A DNA stretch of 42,930 nucleotides from Acidimicrobiales bacterium (GTDB lineage: Bacteria; Actinomycetota; Acidimicrobiia; Acidimicrobiales; UBA8592). A program made the position numbers and the translations under genes. Shown here in pieces: positions 24,705 through 32,604 of the stretch (position 1 is the first letter of the stretch; each line of letters starts with the position of its first letter). The notes below the pieces were generated by a model. The model was not told the DNA's origin. It made no database searches and saw only the letters and a list, made by a program, of their open reading frames with translations. The stretch is taken from the NCBI GenBank assembly GCA_013912105.1, contig JACERY010000016.1, positions 1 through 42,930 of the forward strand, written 5' to 3'.

Positions 24705-25880
24705 TCATATTCTCTCTAAGACAATCGCTATTCCCAATGACCCTCCTTGGCACATAGTGATGAATCCGAGTTCCTTATCTTGTCTTTCTAATTCATGCAA
24801 CAAAGTTGTGATAAGTCTACTCCCTGTACAGCCAACGGGGTGCCCCAATGCTATTGCGCCTCCGTTGACGTTTACTTTCTCAAGGGGGACTTCATGTACT
24901 TGTGCCCATGACAACATCACAGAAGCAAACGCCTCATTACATTCAAATAAATCAAAGTCCCCTATGGCATATTTTGTTTGATCTAACATTTTTTGCGTTG
25001 CATCTACCGGACCATCTAGGAGATAGTAAGGGTCAGAGCCAACCATTGTATGGTAAGTAATTTCTGCCCGTGGTTTTATCCCTCGGTCTAGAGCTATTTG
25101 CCTTTCCATCCAGAGAACCGCTGCAGCGCCATCAGAAATTTGCGATGAAGTTCCAGCTGTGTGCAATTCCCCTTCTATCACCGGATTTAACTTAGCTAAG
25201 CTTTCTTTAGTTGTTTCCCGCAATCCTTGATCTTTGCGAACATCAAATGCTTCTCCTGTCAGCTGCCCATCCCGATCAATGATTGGGGCATCCAAGACTG
25301 GCACCACTTCTCGGTCGAAACGCCCTTCTTCCCAAGCGATAGCCGCCTTTTTCTGGGAGCTCGCGCCTACCTCATCTAACTGATCACGAGTAATTCCTCG
25401 TCGCTCTGCAACTCGTTGAGCTGCCCCGAATTGCCCATTTGGAGGATCATCCCAAGGCCATGTCTCCGCATCTTTATAATAACCACCTCCTCCTCGAGCT
25501 GCTGTTCCTAAGGGAACCTGTGACATTTGCTCCACGCCGCAGCCGATGGCGATGTTTGCACCTCCTGTAGCGATCAGGCCTTGTGTAAAGGTGTTTGCTT
25601 GAGCTCCAGACCCGCATTGACAATCAATAGTTGTAGCCGCTGGGGAGTAGTCAACTCCAGATGTAAGCCATGCATTACGGGTTACGTTGGATGCCTGTTG
25701 ACCTCCCTGAGTAACGCAGCCGCCGACTAGTTGATCAACTTCTGATGGTTCTACTTCTGCTCTGCGTATAACTTCTTGCTGCACTACTGCTAGCAGCTTG
25801 GGTGCGATAACTCCCGATAATGAACCACCTCTTTTACCTATTGGTGTTCGAACTGCTTCAACTATTACCGGATCAGCCAC
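24705..25880 (-). CDS. fadA5: Steroid side-chain thiolase, FadA5-like acetyl-CoA acyltransferase
   Basis: A 391-aa thiolase, the same length as mycobacterial FadA5. The nucleophile is Cys89 in TIDCQCGSGAQAN, with His347 in GGAIALGHPVGCTGSR and Cys377 in TMCQGG. IEGELHTAGTSSQISDGAAAVLWM and VGGCVTQGGQQASNVTRNAWLTSG follow FadA5 more closely than FadA6 as I recall them; FadA5 cleaves the 3-keto-CoA of the cholesterol side chain. It is first in the run thiolase, SDR, IpdF-like SDR, racemase, and its promoter must lie in the 432-bp gap upstream. Specificity for a steroid is supported by context, not proven. Confidence 0.9.
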   Translation of the reverse strand: MADPVIVEAVRTPIGKRGGSLSGVIAPKLLAVVQQEVIRRAEVEPSEVDQLVGGCVTQGGQQASNVTRNAWLTSGVDYSPAATTIDCQCGSGAQANTFTQGLIATGGANIAIGCGVEQMSQVPLGTAARGGGGYYKDAETWPWDDPPNGQFGAAQRVAERRGITRDQLDEVGASSQKKAAIAWEEGRFDREVVPVLDAPIIDRDGQLTGEAFDVRKDQGLRETTKESLAKLNPVIEGELHTAGTSSQISDGAAAVLWMERQIALDRGIKPRAEITYHTMVGSDPYYLLDGPVDATQKMLDQTKYAIGDFDLFECNEAFASVMLSWAQVHEVPLEKVNVNGGAIALGHPVGCTGSRLITTLLHELERQDKELGFITMCQGGSLGIAIVLERI

Positions 25881-25989
25881 TTTTTTGTTCCCATCTCTTG
25901 GACTCTTACTTAGAACTCGCCTATTACTCTATGGAATATTCTTTATTTGAGGAAATCAAAGGGCAGCATTCTCTTTGGATACACTACTA

Positions 25990-26030
25990 ACTGGCTATAT
26001 TGTTCTTTCTGCATGCTTCTACTGGCTATA
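25990..26030 (+). repeat. Direct repeat ACTGGCTATA, two copies 31 bp apart
   Basis: Copies lie at 25990-25999 and 26021-26030, a period close to three helical turns, so both would face the same side of DNA. They stand about 110-150 bases upstream of the thiolase gene. The size suits a pair of activator half-sites; no protein is suggested. Confidence 0.35.
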
Positions 26031-26088
26031 GCTTTCTCATTCTTGGTACTTTTTGTGAGCATTTGCATTTCGGAGGCACGAGGGTCTT

Positions 26089-26115
26089 AAAAGATCTTTT
26101 CCTAACGTATTAGGA
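26089..26115. promoter_or_regulatory. Palindrome plus adjacent hairpin
   Basis: AAAAGATCTTTT (26089-26100) is a perfect 12-bp palindrome. It abuts TCCTAA, loop CGTA, TTAGGA (26100-26115), followed by TTTTAAA. The hairpin is A+T-rich and weak for a terminator; an operator is as likely. Confidence 0.3.
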
Positions 26116-26312
26116 TTTTAAACTTCCTAAAAAAATTCAAAAGACATGTTTTGGTAATTGGAATCCTTTGGACAATCTCCACCTTTCTACTTAGATGTTT
26201 CTAGCTAAAATGAAGTTAAATCTTAGAGAGTCAACAGATAATAGGTATCACTGATAACTCCTAGCTACATGGTGTGCGATAATTGTAATACTTATGCCAA
26301 GCAGATCTAGCG

Positions 26313-27062
26313 ATGTCATCTCCTGAAACTTTCCTAGCTTACGGGGCTATTATGTTAATTATTGCCCTTGTCGGAGTTGCTATTGATTGGTTTGGGAAAC
26401 CTCTGCGTCACCGCAAATTTATCCCGAAAGCTTTTAAATTCCCTGATGAAAGACAGTTCCGAAGCGAAATCTTTAATACGAAGCCCCCTGTTACGTCCCC
26501 AGGAATGGTTAACCGTTCAGAACTACACAATAATGAACAATTGCTTCAGCAGGAAAACTCTCAGAGGTCAGAAGCAGTGTTACTTAAGGAGAGCCCCGAT
26601 AGAGAAGCTTCTCTGGGGTCGGTCAGGGATCTGGGGCCGGCACAAGAATCGTCAGAAAGGCCGAACAACGGAAAGCCTACTGAAAGTACGTTAAAAGATG
26701 ATGCTAAATCTAGTCTTCCTGAAGAGTCTAGTTTGGCACCAAACCAGACGGGATTAATAAGGCTTCAAGGATGGTCGCCGGGTGGCTATATTTACAACTT
26801 AAAGCAAAACGGAACTGAGCCATCGCCTTCGACAGTTCGTGTTAGATTCTGGAAAAATGTTGGGGTAGCTGCAGGGTCAGCACTCTTCGGTTCTAAGAAT
26901 GTAGCCCGACTTCGTGATGGAAAACCTCCTTTGCGGCACAACCCACGGACCGGAAAGATTGAAACAATGAAAGTTTTCCTCCTGAGCTACGAAGAGGGCA
27001 AAGGGGCAACACCTATCCCTCACTGGCCAACAAACACTATTGACCCATTCGAAGGTAAATAA
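26313..27062 (+). CDS. Unrecognised single-pass membrane protein
   Basis: Not recognised. The 249-aa product has an N-terminal transmembrane helix (about residues 6-24, AYGAIMLIIALVGVAIDWF) followed by a basic KPLRHRKF, so the rest is probably cytoplasmic. Residues 60-145 are polar, low-complexity and probably disordered (many Ser, Glu, Asn). The C-terminal 100 residues look folded and carry RLQGWSPGGYIYNLKQNG, STVRVRFWKNVG and RDGKPPLRHNPRTGKIETMKVFLLSYEEGKG. It overlaps the next gene by one base (TAATG), so the two products may act together. No ribosome site is clear before the ATG. Confidence 0.7.
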   Translation: MSSPETFLAYGAIMLIIALVGVAIDWFGKPLRHRKFIPKAFKFPDERQFRSEIFNTKPPVTSPGMVNRSELHNNEQLLQQENSQRSEAVLLKESPDREASLGSVRDLGPAQESSERPNNGKPTESTLKDDAKSSLPEESSLAPNQTGLIRLQGWSPGGYIYNLKQNGTEPSPSTVRVRFWKNVGVAAGSALFGSKNVARLRDGKPPLRHNPRTGKIETMKVFLLSYEEGKGATPIPHWPTNTIDPFEGK

Positions 27063-27511
27063 TGCAAAAAATGACTACAGCTGAATTATTTGAAGAGTCG
27101 AATAGTGATACCTTGAGCTATCGGGGGAAAATAGTGCGCTCAATCGTCCGTATTCCCGTTGCTGATAATTCATTAGTTATAGTGGAGCGAATTAGCGTTG
27201 CTTCCCCTCGCCCCCAAGCTATAAAACTTGGTTTAAGTAATGGTGTTATTGATGTCAACGGTTATAGAGGCCCAGAAATTGCACTATGGAGCCATAACAG
27301 TCCTCAAGTTGTCGAAATGAAAGTTCGTGGCGACGACGCTACTGTTCTGGAAATATGGAACGCATGGTCGATGGGTGGCGTAGATACCTCTTGGATAGGT
27401 AACGCTGGAATAGTAACTAAATCTTCTGCTGAAGGTGAAATCCTTCAATGCAGTGATGGCTTTGACCAGGCAACCTTTTCTGACCTAGTGGTAAGAATAA
27501 GTATTAATTAA
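27062..27511 (+). CDS. Unrecognised small soluble protein
   Basis: Not recognised. The 149-aa product has no signal peptide or membrane helix and a composition suggesting a mainly beta fold. It contains a conserved-looking core: RPQAIKLGLSNGVIDVNGYRGPEIALW, then LEIWNAWSMGGVDTSWIGNAGI and a CSDG motif near the C-terminus. Four tryptophans with spaced glycines suggest a ligand-binding surface, but this is only appearance. Its ATG overlaps the stop of the membrane protein gene (TAATG), so it is co-translated with it. It ends three bases from the convergent 160-aa gene. Confidence 0.7.
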   Translation: MQKMTTAELFEESNSDTLSYRGKIVRSIVRIPVADNSLVIVERISVASPRPQAIKLGLSNGVIDVNGYRGPEIALWSHNSPQVVEMKVRGDDATVLEIWNAWSMGGVDTSWIGNAGIVTKSSAEGEILQCSDGFDQATFSDLVVRISIN

Positions 27512-27514
27512 GTT

Positions 27515-27997
27515 TTATTTCATCGGATAATGAAGACAGAATTTATTGTCACACTCAAATGGGCTAAGAACTGGAATAGCAGAAAGCCCAAAATCAATAA
27601 CTTTTCCGGCATCGTACTCCCTTGGCAGTTGAAACACCAGACCTCGTTTCGGATGATCTTGCTGAAGCATCCAGTCATCAGAAACCGTCAAATTAAAATC
27701 TCGTAGCCGTTGCAAAACTGCGTTACCGGTTGGATGCGTGAGACCAAGTTGCGCTGGCTGGTAATTTCCACTTTTTGATATTGAAGCTGAAACCCAAGTA
27801 AATTTGGGGATCACCGGACCCCTACTAGAGAAAGCTTTCCAAAAGATAGAGCCGGTATGGATATCCTTCCCATGAACATCTGGTTCCACGTTAAGCCAGA
27901 AGAGTGAGTTGACCCCAGCCACATGCTGCTCTATCAGGGCCACTACTATTTCTTTTTGATGCGTATCAAACTTTATTGTTTCGTATTTTGTTTTCAT
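27515..27997 (-). CDS. Unrecognised protein (160 aa)
   Basis: Not recognised. A soluble 160-aa product without signal peptide. The second half, PAQLGLTHPTGNAVLQRLRDFNLTVSDDWMLQQDHPKRGLVFQLP, looks like an alpha/beta domain; the last residues ECDNKFCLHYP hold two cysteines and a histidine that might bind metal. It lies 44 bases upstream of, and on the same strand as, the binding-protein gene, so they may share a transcript. The only ribosome site is a weak GGAT seven bases before the ATG. Confidence 0.62.
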   Translation of the reverse strand: MKTKYETIKFDTHQKEIVVALIEQHVAGVNSLFWLNVEPDVHGKDIHTGSIFWKAFSSRGPVIPKFTWVSASISKSGNYQPAQLGLTHPTGNAVLQRLRDFNLTVSDDWMLQQDHPKRGLVFQLPREYDAGKVIDFGLSAIPVLSPFECDNKFCLHYPMK

Positions 27998-28041
27998 GTT
28001 TATCCAAATTCAGCCTTAATGTTTAAGGTAGTGAGTGTGCT

Positions 28042-29373
28042 CTAATCTTTCAAAGGGCAGTTGAAATTAATAACTGGCCTAAACACTCCACCTCGGACAT
28101 GCAACAAGGCTGCCCCCCCAGCTGGATCTTGATGAGATAGAGCTATTTGAAATGAGCATGGTCCTCCTGAGACGGCAGAGTCATACGAAGTGCTTTCAAC
28201 ATTGGCGACTCTAAAGAAATTTCTAAGAGTTAAATCTTCTCCAACCGAATTAAGAATAGAAGTGAGCAAATCAGCGCTCCAATAGCCTAAAGAAATTGCT
28301 TGACTATAGATGAGAGGACCATCAATAGACTTCAGATCAGTCATGATTTGAGTTGTAGCATCCCTGTATTCTTCCTGCGGAGGGAATTGTGTGAATACAT
28401 ATCCGCCTTCTAGTTCTGCTGCTACATCATAAGAGCGTAAAATGCCCGGAAGGTAAGAAACGTCATCAACTACCATTCCTGAGAACTGATTCACTAAAGA
28501 CCGTTTAACTTCAATCGTTCTATCAAGCCCTATCGATAGCCATAAGACATCAACGTCAACATCGTTGATTTCCTCAATAATGTTTTCAGAAGTTAGATTT
28601 CCGAAATCTAGCTGAACTACTTTTTTGAGATTCTCACCCCAAACGCGCTGTGCCTGAGCAGCGAAAGCTATACCAGCAGAATCATTAGTAGTGACTATAG
28701 CTAGTTCTGGCCTTTTGCCATAAAAAATTGAAGTCAGTCGTAAAGAACTCTCATCCGTGAGACTTGATTCTTGCCCCAAGGTAAAATTCATGCATCCATT
28801 AAAGCTAAATCCCCATTTGTTCGGCTCACAAAATCCTTCAGCAAACCCCCACCCAAAGAATGGTATTTGCTTTTGGGCAAGAAAGTCTGTCACTTTAGAG
28901 CTAGCAGAAACTGAAGCGAGAATAACAGCAAAAATATCTTCTTGAGCAATCCTTTGAACAGCCGCTAACGTAAGGTCCTCTTCTCCATTATCATCAAAAA
29001 CTTCAAGTACCTTTATTCGACGTTCTGCAATTCCTCCCTCTTCGTTGATCCGCTCTAGAAGCGCCTCTACTCCAATTTCAACATCCGTAAAAACGTTTCC
29101 GCTTTTCACGATTGCTATAGTCACCTGTTGATCAGATACCCCCCGATTTAATTCAATAATATTTTCTAATTCAGTTGCCGAAGTGTCTTCAATTATTTCC
29201 ACAACTTCAACCGTCGGCTTCGCTACTTCAATCGGTTCCTCAATTTCTTGGATTTTTTCTGGCGAGGTAACCAGCTCAGGCAGATCGGCTCTTCCACACG
29301 ACCAGCACCACATAAAAATCAAAAAGATTCCAATAACTTTTAGAAATTTTTTAAATAATGCGAAGGTTAACAT
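28042..29373 (-). CDS. ABC-type amino-acid-like substrate-binding lipoprotein (Peripla_BP_6)
   Basis: A 443-aa protein with a hydrophobic signal (about residues 4-24) ending FMWCWSCG, a rough lipobox with Cys26. A Glu/Val/Pro-rich linker follows (about 28-70). The body fits the type I periplasmic-binding fold of the LivJ/urea/amide family: VTIAIVKSGNVFTDVEIGVEALLERINEEGGIAERRIKVLEVFDDNG, then a central ELAIVTTNDSAGIAFAAQAQRVWGENLKK and a late GPLIYSQAISLGYWSADLLTSILN. The ligand is unknown. No permease or ATPase gene is adjacent, so it may work with a transporter elsewhere or as a sensor. A distant paralogue lies at 40163-41557. Confidence 0.8.
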   Translation of the reverse strand: MLTFALFKKFLKVIGIFLIFMWCWSCGRADLPELVTSPEKIQEIEEPIEVAKPTVEVVEIIEDTSATELENIIELNRGVSDQQVTIAIVKSGNVFTDVEIGVEALLERINEEGGIAERRIKVLEVFDDNGEEDLTLAAVQRIAQEDIFAVILASVSASSKVTDFLAQKQIPFFGWGFAEGFCEPNKWGFSFNGCMNFTLGQESSLTDESSLRLTSIFYGKRPELAIVTTNDSAGIAFAAQAQRVWGENLKKVVQLDFGNLTSENIIEEINDVDVDVLWLSIGLDRTIEVKRSLVNQFSGMVVDDVSYLPGILRSYDVAAELEGGYVFTQFPPQEEYRDATTQIMTDLKSIDGPLIYSQAISLGYWSADLLTSILNSVGEDLTLRNFFRVANVESTSYDSAVSGGPCSFQIALSHQDPAGGAALLHVRGGVFRPVINFNCPLKD

Positions 29374-29385
29374 GCACCATTTACG

Positions 29386-29407
29386 ATAGAGCCTACTGTT
29401 GCTCTAT
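29386..29407. promoter_or_regulatory. Inverted repeat in the binding-protein/Nudix divergent gap
   Basis: ATAGAGC, an 8-bp spacer (CTACTGTT), GCTCTAT: perfect 7-bp arms. It lies 12 bases before the binding-protein gene start and 41 before the Nudix ATG. Candidate operator for one or both genes, based on symmetry and place only. Confidence 0.35.
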
Positions 29408-29448
29408 GAGAATAACGGTAGAGTAATTTCTTACTTGTTTGGAGAAAT

Positions 29449-30159
29449 ATGCCTTTTGAAAAGTGGCTACAGCAGCACACCACCAGAGATAACCCGTTAA
29501 TTCCTGCAGCCTCGGTCATCCCAATTCGGAACACCAACGACGGGATTGAGATTCTAATGATGCGCAGAAACTCGAAGTTATCGTTTGCGGAGGGCATGTG
29601 GGTTTTCCCTGGCGGTAAGGTTGATCAGGCTGATACAAAGGGATGCGATAGCGACTACGAAAGCGCGCTTAATGCTGCTGTAAGAGAATGTAAAGAAGAA
29701 TCTGGCTTAATCCTCGATCCTCAGAAACTCACTTATTACAGTCATTGGTTGCCTCCGGAAGAAGCACCAAAGAGATTTTCAACGTGGTTTTTCCTGACGG
29801 AAACACCTTCGGGTGAAGTTACGATTGATAATGGTGAGATCACTGACCATGCTTGGCTCAGCCCAACTGAAGCTTTAGTAAAAGCACATGCAAAATCTAT
29901 TGAGATTCTTCCCCCCACTTGGATAACTTTGTTTGATTTAAGCCAATTCTTAACTGTTGAACAAGCTATTGAATCAGTTATTCACAGAGGTCCGCGTGCT
30001 TACGCAACGAAAATAGTTCAAACGCCAGAGGGATTAGCAGCGATCTGGGAAGGCGATGACGAATACTCAAATGAGCTTACTGGTTCAATTTCGCAACTTC
30101 ATCGTCTTGTTATGACTGATAATCTCTGGAAATTTAAACTTGGCAGAGACATAGATTAG
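29449..30159 (+). CDS. Nudix hydrolase, NUDT19-like
   Basis: A 236-aa hydrolase of nucleoside-diphosphate-linked compounds. The exact Nudix box G-x5-E-x7-REUxEExGU runs from Gly65 to Leu87 (E71, R79, E80, E83, E84, G86 visible). MWVFPGGKVDQAD precedes the box with a spacer longer than usual, and a C-terminal helical region of about 100 residues follows; both are features of the NUDT19/RP2p group, which includes acyl-CoA diphosphatases acting on CoA esters. A CoA-ester role would suit a genome rich in acyl-CoA enzymes, but this is inference. GGAG four bases before the ATG supports the start. Confidence 0.86.
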   Translation: MPFEKWLQQHTTRDNPLIPAASVIPIRNTNDGIEILMMRRNSKLSFAEGMWVFPGGKVDQADTKGCDSDYESALNAAVRECKEESGLILDPQKLTYYSHWLPPEEAPKRFSTWFFLTETPSGEVTIDNGEITDHAWLSPTEALVKAHAKSIEILPPTWITLFDLSQFLTVEQAIESVIHRGPRAYATKIVQTPEGLAAIWEGDDEYSNELTGSISQLHRLVMTDNLWKFKLGRDID

Positions 30160-30215
30160 AAGAAGAATGTTAGAAACTGATTATGTCCTTTAGGCTTAGC
30201 TTCTAAGGAGTGAAA

Positions 30216-32579
30216 ATGGAAGAAATAACTTTACTTGGATTAACAGACGAAGAAGTCCATGAAAGGTCTGAAGATGGGAGGGTTAACAAGGACCCTGAGA
30301 CTACCTCAAGGTCTACCTGGCAAATCGTTTACGCAAATGTCTTTAACCCTGTTAATGCAATCATGCTGGCCTTATTTGTTTTAATCCTTATTGCTGGTTT
30401 CCCAGCTGACGGTTTATTCGTAGGCGTTGTAATCGGTAACAGTTTCATCGGAGTGTCCCAAGAAATGTATGCAAGAAGCGAACTTCAGAAGCTTCAGTTG
30501 CTCAACTCCCCCAATGTCCGTGTTTTCCGAAACGCAGAAGAAGTCAATATTGAAGCACAGGCGATTGTTCAAGATGACCTTGTTATCGTTGGCGCAGGGG
30601 ATCAAATAGTTGTTGATGGCGAAGTCTTGCGAACATCAGGGCTTGAAATTGATGAGTCCTTATTAACCGGAGAATCAGATCCAATTTCGAAAGCCATCGG
30701 AGATGAAGTTCTTTCAGGAAGTTTCGTGAATGCCGGGTCGGGGATATTTCAAGCAAAGCGAGTTGGAAGCGAATCCTATGCGAACTCTCTTGCACTGGAA
30801 GCTAAACGCTTTTCCCTTGTAGATAGTGAGCTAAGGAAAGGAATTAATCAAATTCTCCGAGTTCTTATGTTCCTTATCCCTCCAGCTGGAGCTTTACTTT
30901 TGTTCTCCCTTCTTGATGTTGAAGATCAATGGCAGAATGCCCTTCAAGGGTCTGTCGCAGCTGCTGTTGCTATGGTTCCTGATGGGCTTGTCCTATTAAC
31001 TAGTCTTTCATTCGTCGCAGGAGTTATTGCTATCGCAAGGAAACAGGCTTTGGCTAAAGAACTTGCAACAGTAGAGCTACTCGCACGAGTTGATACATTA
31101 TGCCTTGATAAAACTGGAACCATAACTACAGGGGAAATAAGCTACGGCGACCTCATCCCTCTTGGAACCAATACATTTGAATTAGCTTTTAAAAGTCTAA
31201 GCGCTGTAGCGCACAGCGATCCTGATCCTAACCCGACAATGAAAGCCATTGCTTTAGAAACGGAAAAACCTAAAGGGTGGGAAGTCCTAGCTATCGAGCC
31301 TTTTAATTCAGCAAGGAAATGGTCTGCAGTCGAGTTCAGTGAACAAGGAACATTTTTTATTGGTGCACCGGATATTTTAATAGGAGCATCTGATATAGAT
31401 GCTAGAACCCAAGCTCAATCGCAAGCAGAGACTGGCAGGAGAGTTCTTGCTCTATGCCAAAGCAGTAGTCCGATAGCTGAAGGCCATACGGACTCCACGC
31501 GACCTGTAGCTTTGATACTTCTTGACGATACAGTTCGCAGCGATGCACCTGAGATTCTTAAATTCTTTTCTGATCAGGGTGTTTCTCTCAAGGTAATCTC
31601 TGGTGATAATACAGCTACAGTTTCGACTGTAGCTTCACGGGCTGGAGTCCCTAACGCTGATTTAAGCGTTGATGCTCGGACGTTAGAAAATGATGCCGAC
31701 CTTTCAAAAGCGATTAAGGAATCTACAGTTTTTGGTCGAGTAACTCCCCACCAGAAAAGATCGATGGTTGCTTCACTCCAAAGTGAGGGGCATGTTGTAG
31801 CAATGACTGGGGATGGAGTGAACGATGTCCTAGCGCTTAAAGATGCTGATATGGGAATAGCTATGGGTAGTGGAAGTTCTGCATCCAGAGGAGTTGCCCA
31901 ACTTGTCTTGCTTGACAACAGTTTTTCTACTCTCCCAGAAGTGCTTGCACAAGGGCGGAAGGTTATAAATAATATTGAACGAGTGGCTAATTTATTTGTA
32001 ACAAAAGCTGCGTATGCTCTTTTATTAACAGCCCTCATAGGTATCCAGGGAATCGAGTTTCCCTTCCTACCAAGGCAATTAACTTTAATTGGAACTTTCA
32101 GTATTGGTTTGCCGGGTTTAGTTCTTGCTTTAGCCCCTAATGCTGACTTAGTAAGGTCGGGCTTTCTAAAACGAGTTCTACGTTTTTCCCTTCCCGCTGG
32201 GGGCATAGCGGCAATAGGTACTTGGATTGTCTATCTTAAAGCGAGAGATTGGGCTGGGTCAGGCTTGGGAACACAAGAGCTAGCTGAAGCACGTTCAGCT
32301 GCAACTATAGCTTTGCTACTTATCGGACTAGTTGTACTTGTTGTTGTTTCGAGGCCCCTCCGCTTATGGAAAATAGCTCTTGCCTTCTCGATGGCTGGCT
32401 TACATGCTTGCATTATCGCGCTGCCTTTTACACAAAATTATTTTGAACTTGAATGGATGAATGGAAAAACTTGGGCTTTAGTAGCTTTGGTTGTTTTCAT
32501 CTCTTCAATACTTATCATTTTGGTTCAGCGCATTATCCCAGGGATTCTTCCAAATGATAAGAGAGATGTAACAAACTAA
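30216..32579 (+). CDS. P-type cation-transporting ATPase, CtpE-like
   Basis: A 787-aa P-type ATPase. The actuator loop LTGESDP lies at about 150-156 and the phosphorylation site DKTGTIT has Asp298. The nucleotide-binding domain follows, then MTGDGVNDVLALKDADMGIAMGSG with the Mg-binding aspartates. The M4 helix reads AMVPDGLVLLTS, close to the family's PEGL, and about four more helices follow at the C-terminus. Size and motif order recall actinobacterial CtpE, reported to move calcium; the ion here is unproven. The N-terminus is short, with no heavy-metal-binding domain. The ATG at 30216 is chosen because AAGGAG stands five bases before it; a GTG at 30210 would lie within that site. Confidence 0.88.
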   Translation: MEEITLLGLTDEEVHERSEDGRVNKDPETTSRSTWQIVYANVFNPVNAIMLALFVLILIAGFPADGLFVGVVIGNSFIGVSQEMYARSELQKLQLLNSPNVRVFRNAEEVNIEAQAIVQDDLVIVGAGDQIVVDGEVLRTSGLEIDESLLTGESDPISKAIGDEVLSGSFVNAGSGIFQAKRVGSESYANSLALEAKRFSLVDSELRKGINQILRVLMFLIPPAGALLLFSLLDVEDQWQNALQGSVAAAVAMVPDGLVLLTSLSFVAGVIAIARKQALAKELATVELLARVDTLCLDKTGTITTGEISYGDLIPLGTNTFELAFKSLSAVAHSDPDPNPTMKAIALETEKPKGWEVLAIEPFNSARKWSAVEFSEQGTFFIGAPDILIGASDIDARTQAQSQAETGRRVLALCQSSSPIAEGHTDSTRPVALILLDDTVRSDAPEILKFFSDQGVSLKVISGDNTATVSTVASRAGVPNADLSVDARTLENDADLSKAIKESTVFGRVTPHQKRSMVASLQSEGHVVAMTGDGVNDVLALKDADMGIAMGSGSSASRGVAQLVLLDNSFSTLPEVLAQGRKVINNIERVANLFVTKAAYALLLTALIGIQGIEFPFLPRQLTLIGTFSIGLPGLVLALAPNADLVRSGFLKRVLRFSLPAGGIAAIGTWIVYLKARDWAGSGLGTQELAEARSAATIALLLIGLVVLVVVSRPLRLWKIALAFSMAGLHACIIALPFTQNYFELEWMNGKTWALVALVVFISSILIILVQRIIPGILPNDKRDVTN

Positions 32580-32604
32580 TATTCATGTTCTAAGGAGCAA
32601 TTCT

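Larger units (their letters stand above)
25881..26312. other. 432-bp divergent intergenic region with short repeats
   Basis: No ORF or structural RNA is recognised. It holds a 10-bp direct repeat ACTGGCTATA at 25990-25999 and 26021-26030 (31 bp apart), a 12-bp palindrome AAAAGATCTTTT at 26089-26100, and TCCTAA-CGTA-TTAGGA at 26100-26115 followed by TTTT. A possible extended -10, TGCGATAAT, lies at about 26275-26283 for the plus-strand gene. Promoters for the thiolase run and for the hypothetical gene must be here. An unrecognised small RNA cannot be excluded. Confidence 0.4.

Noticed and set aside
31574..32206. 210-aa minus-strand ORF inside the P-type ATPase gene
   Set aside because: It is antisense to the catalytic domain; Arg/Ser/Pro-rich shadow composition and no ribosome site.
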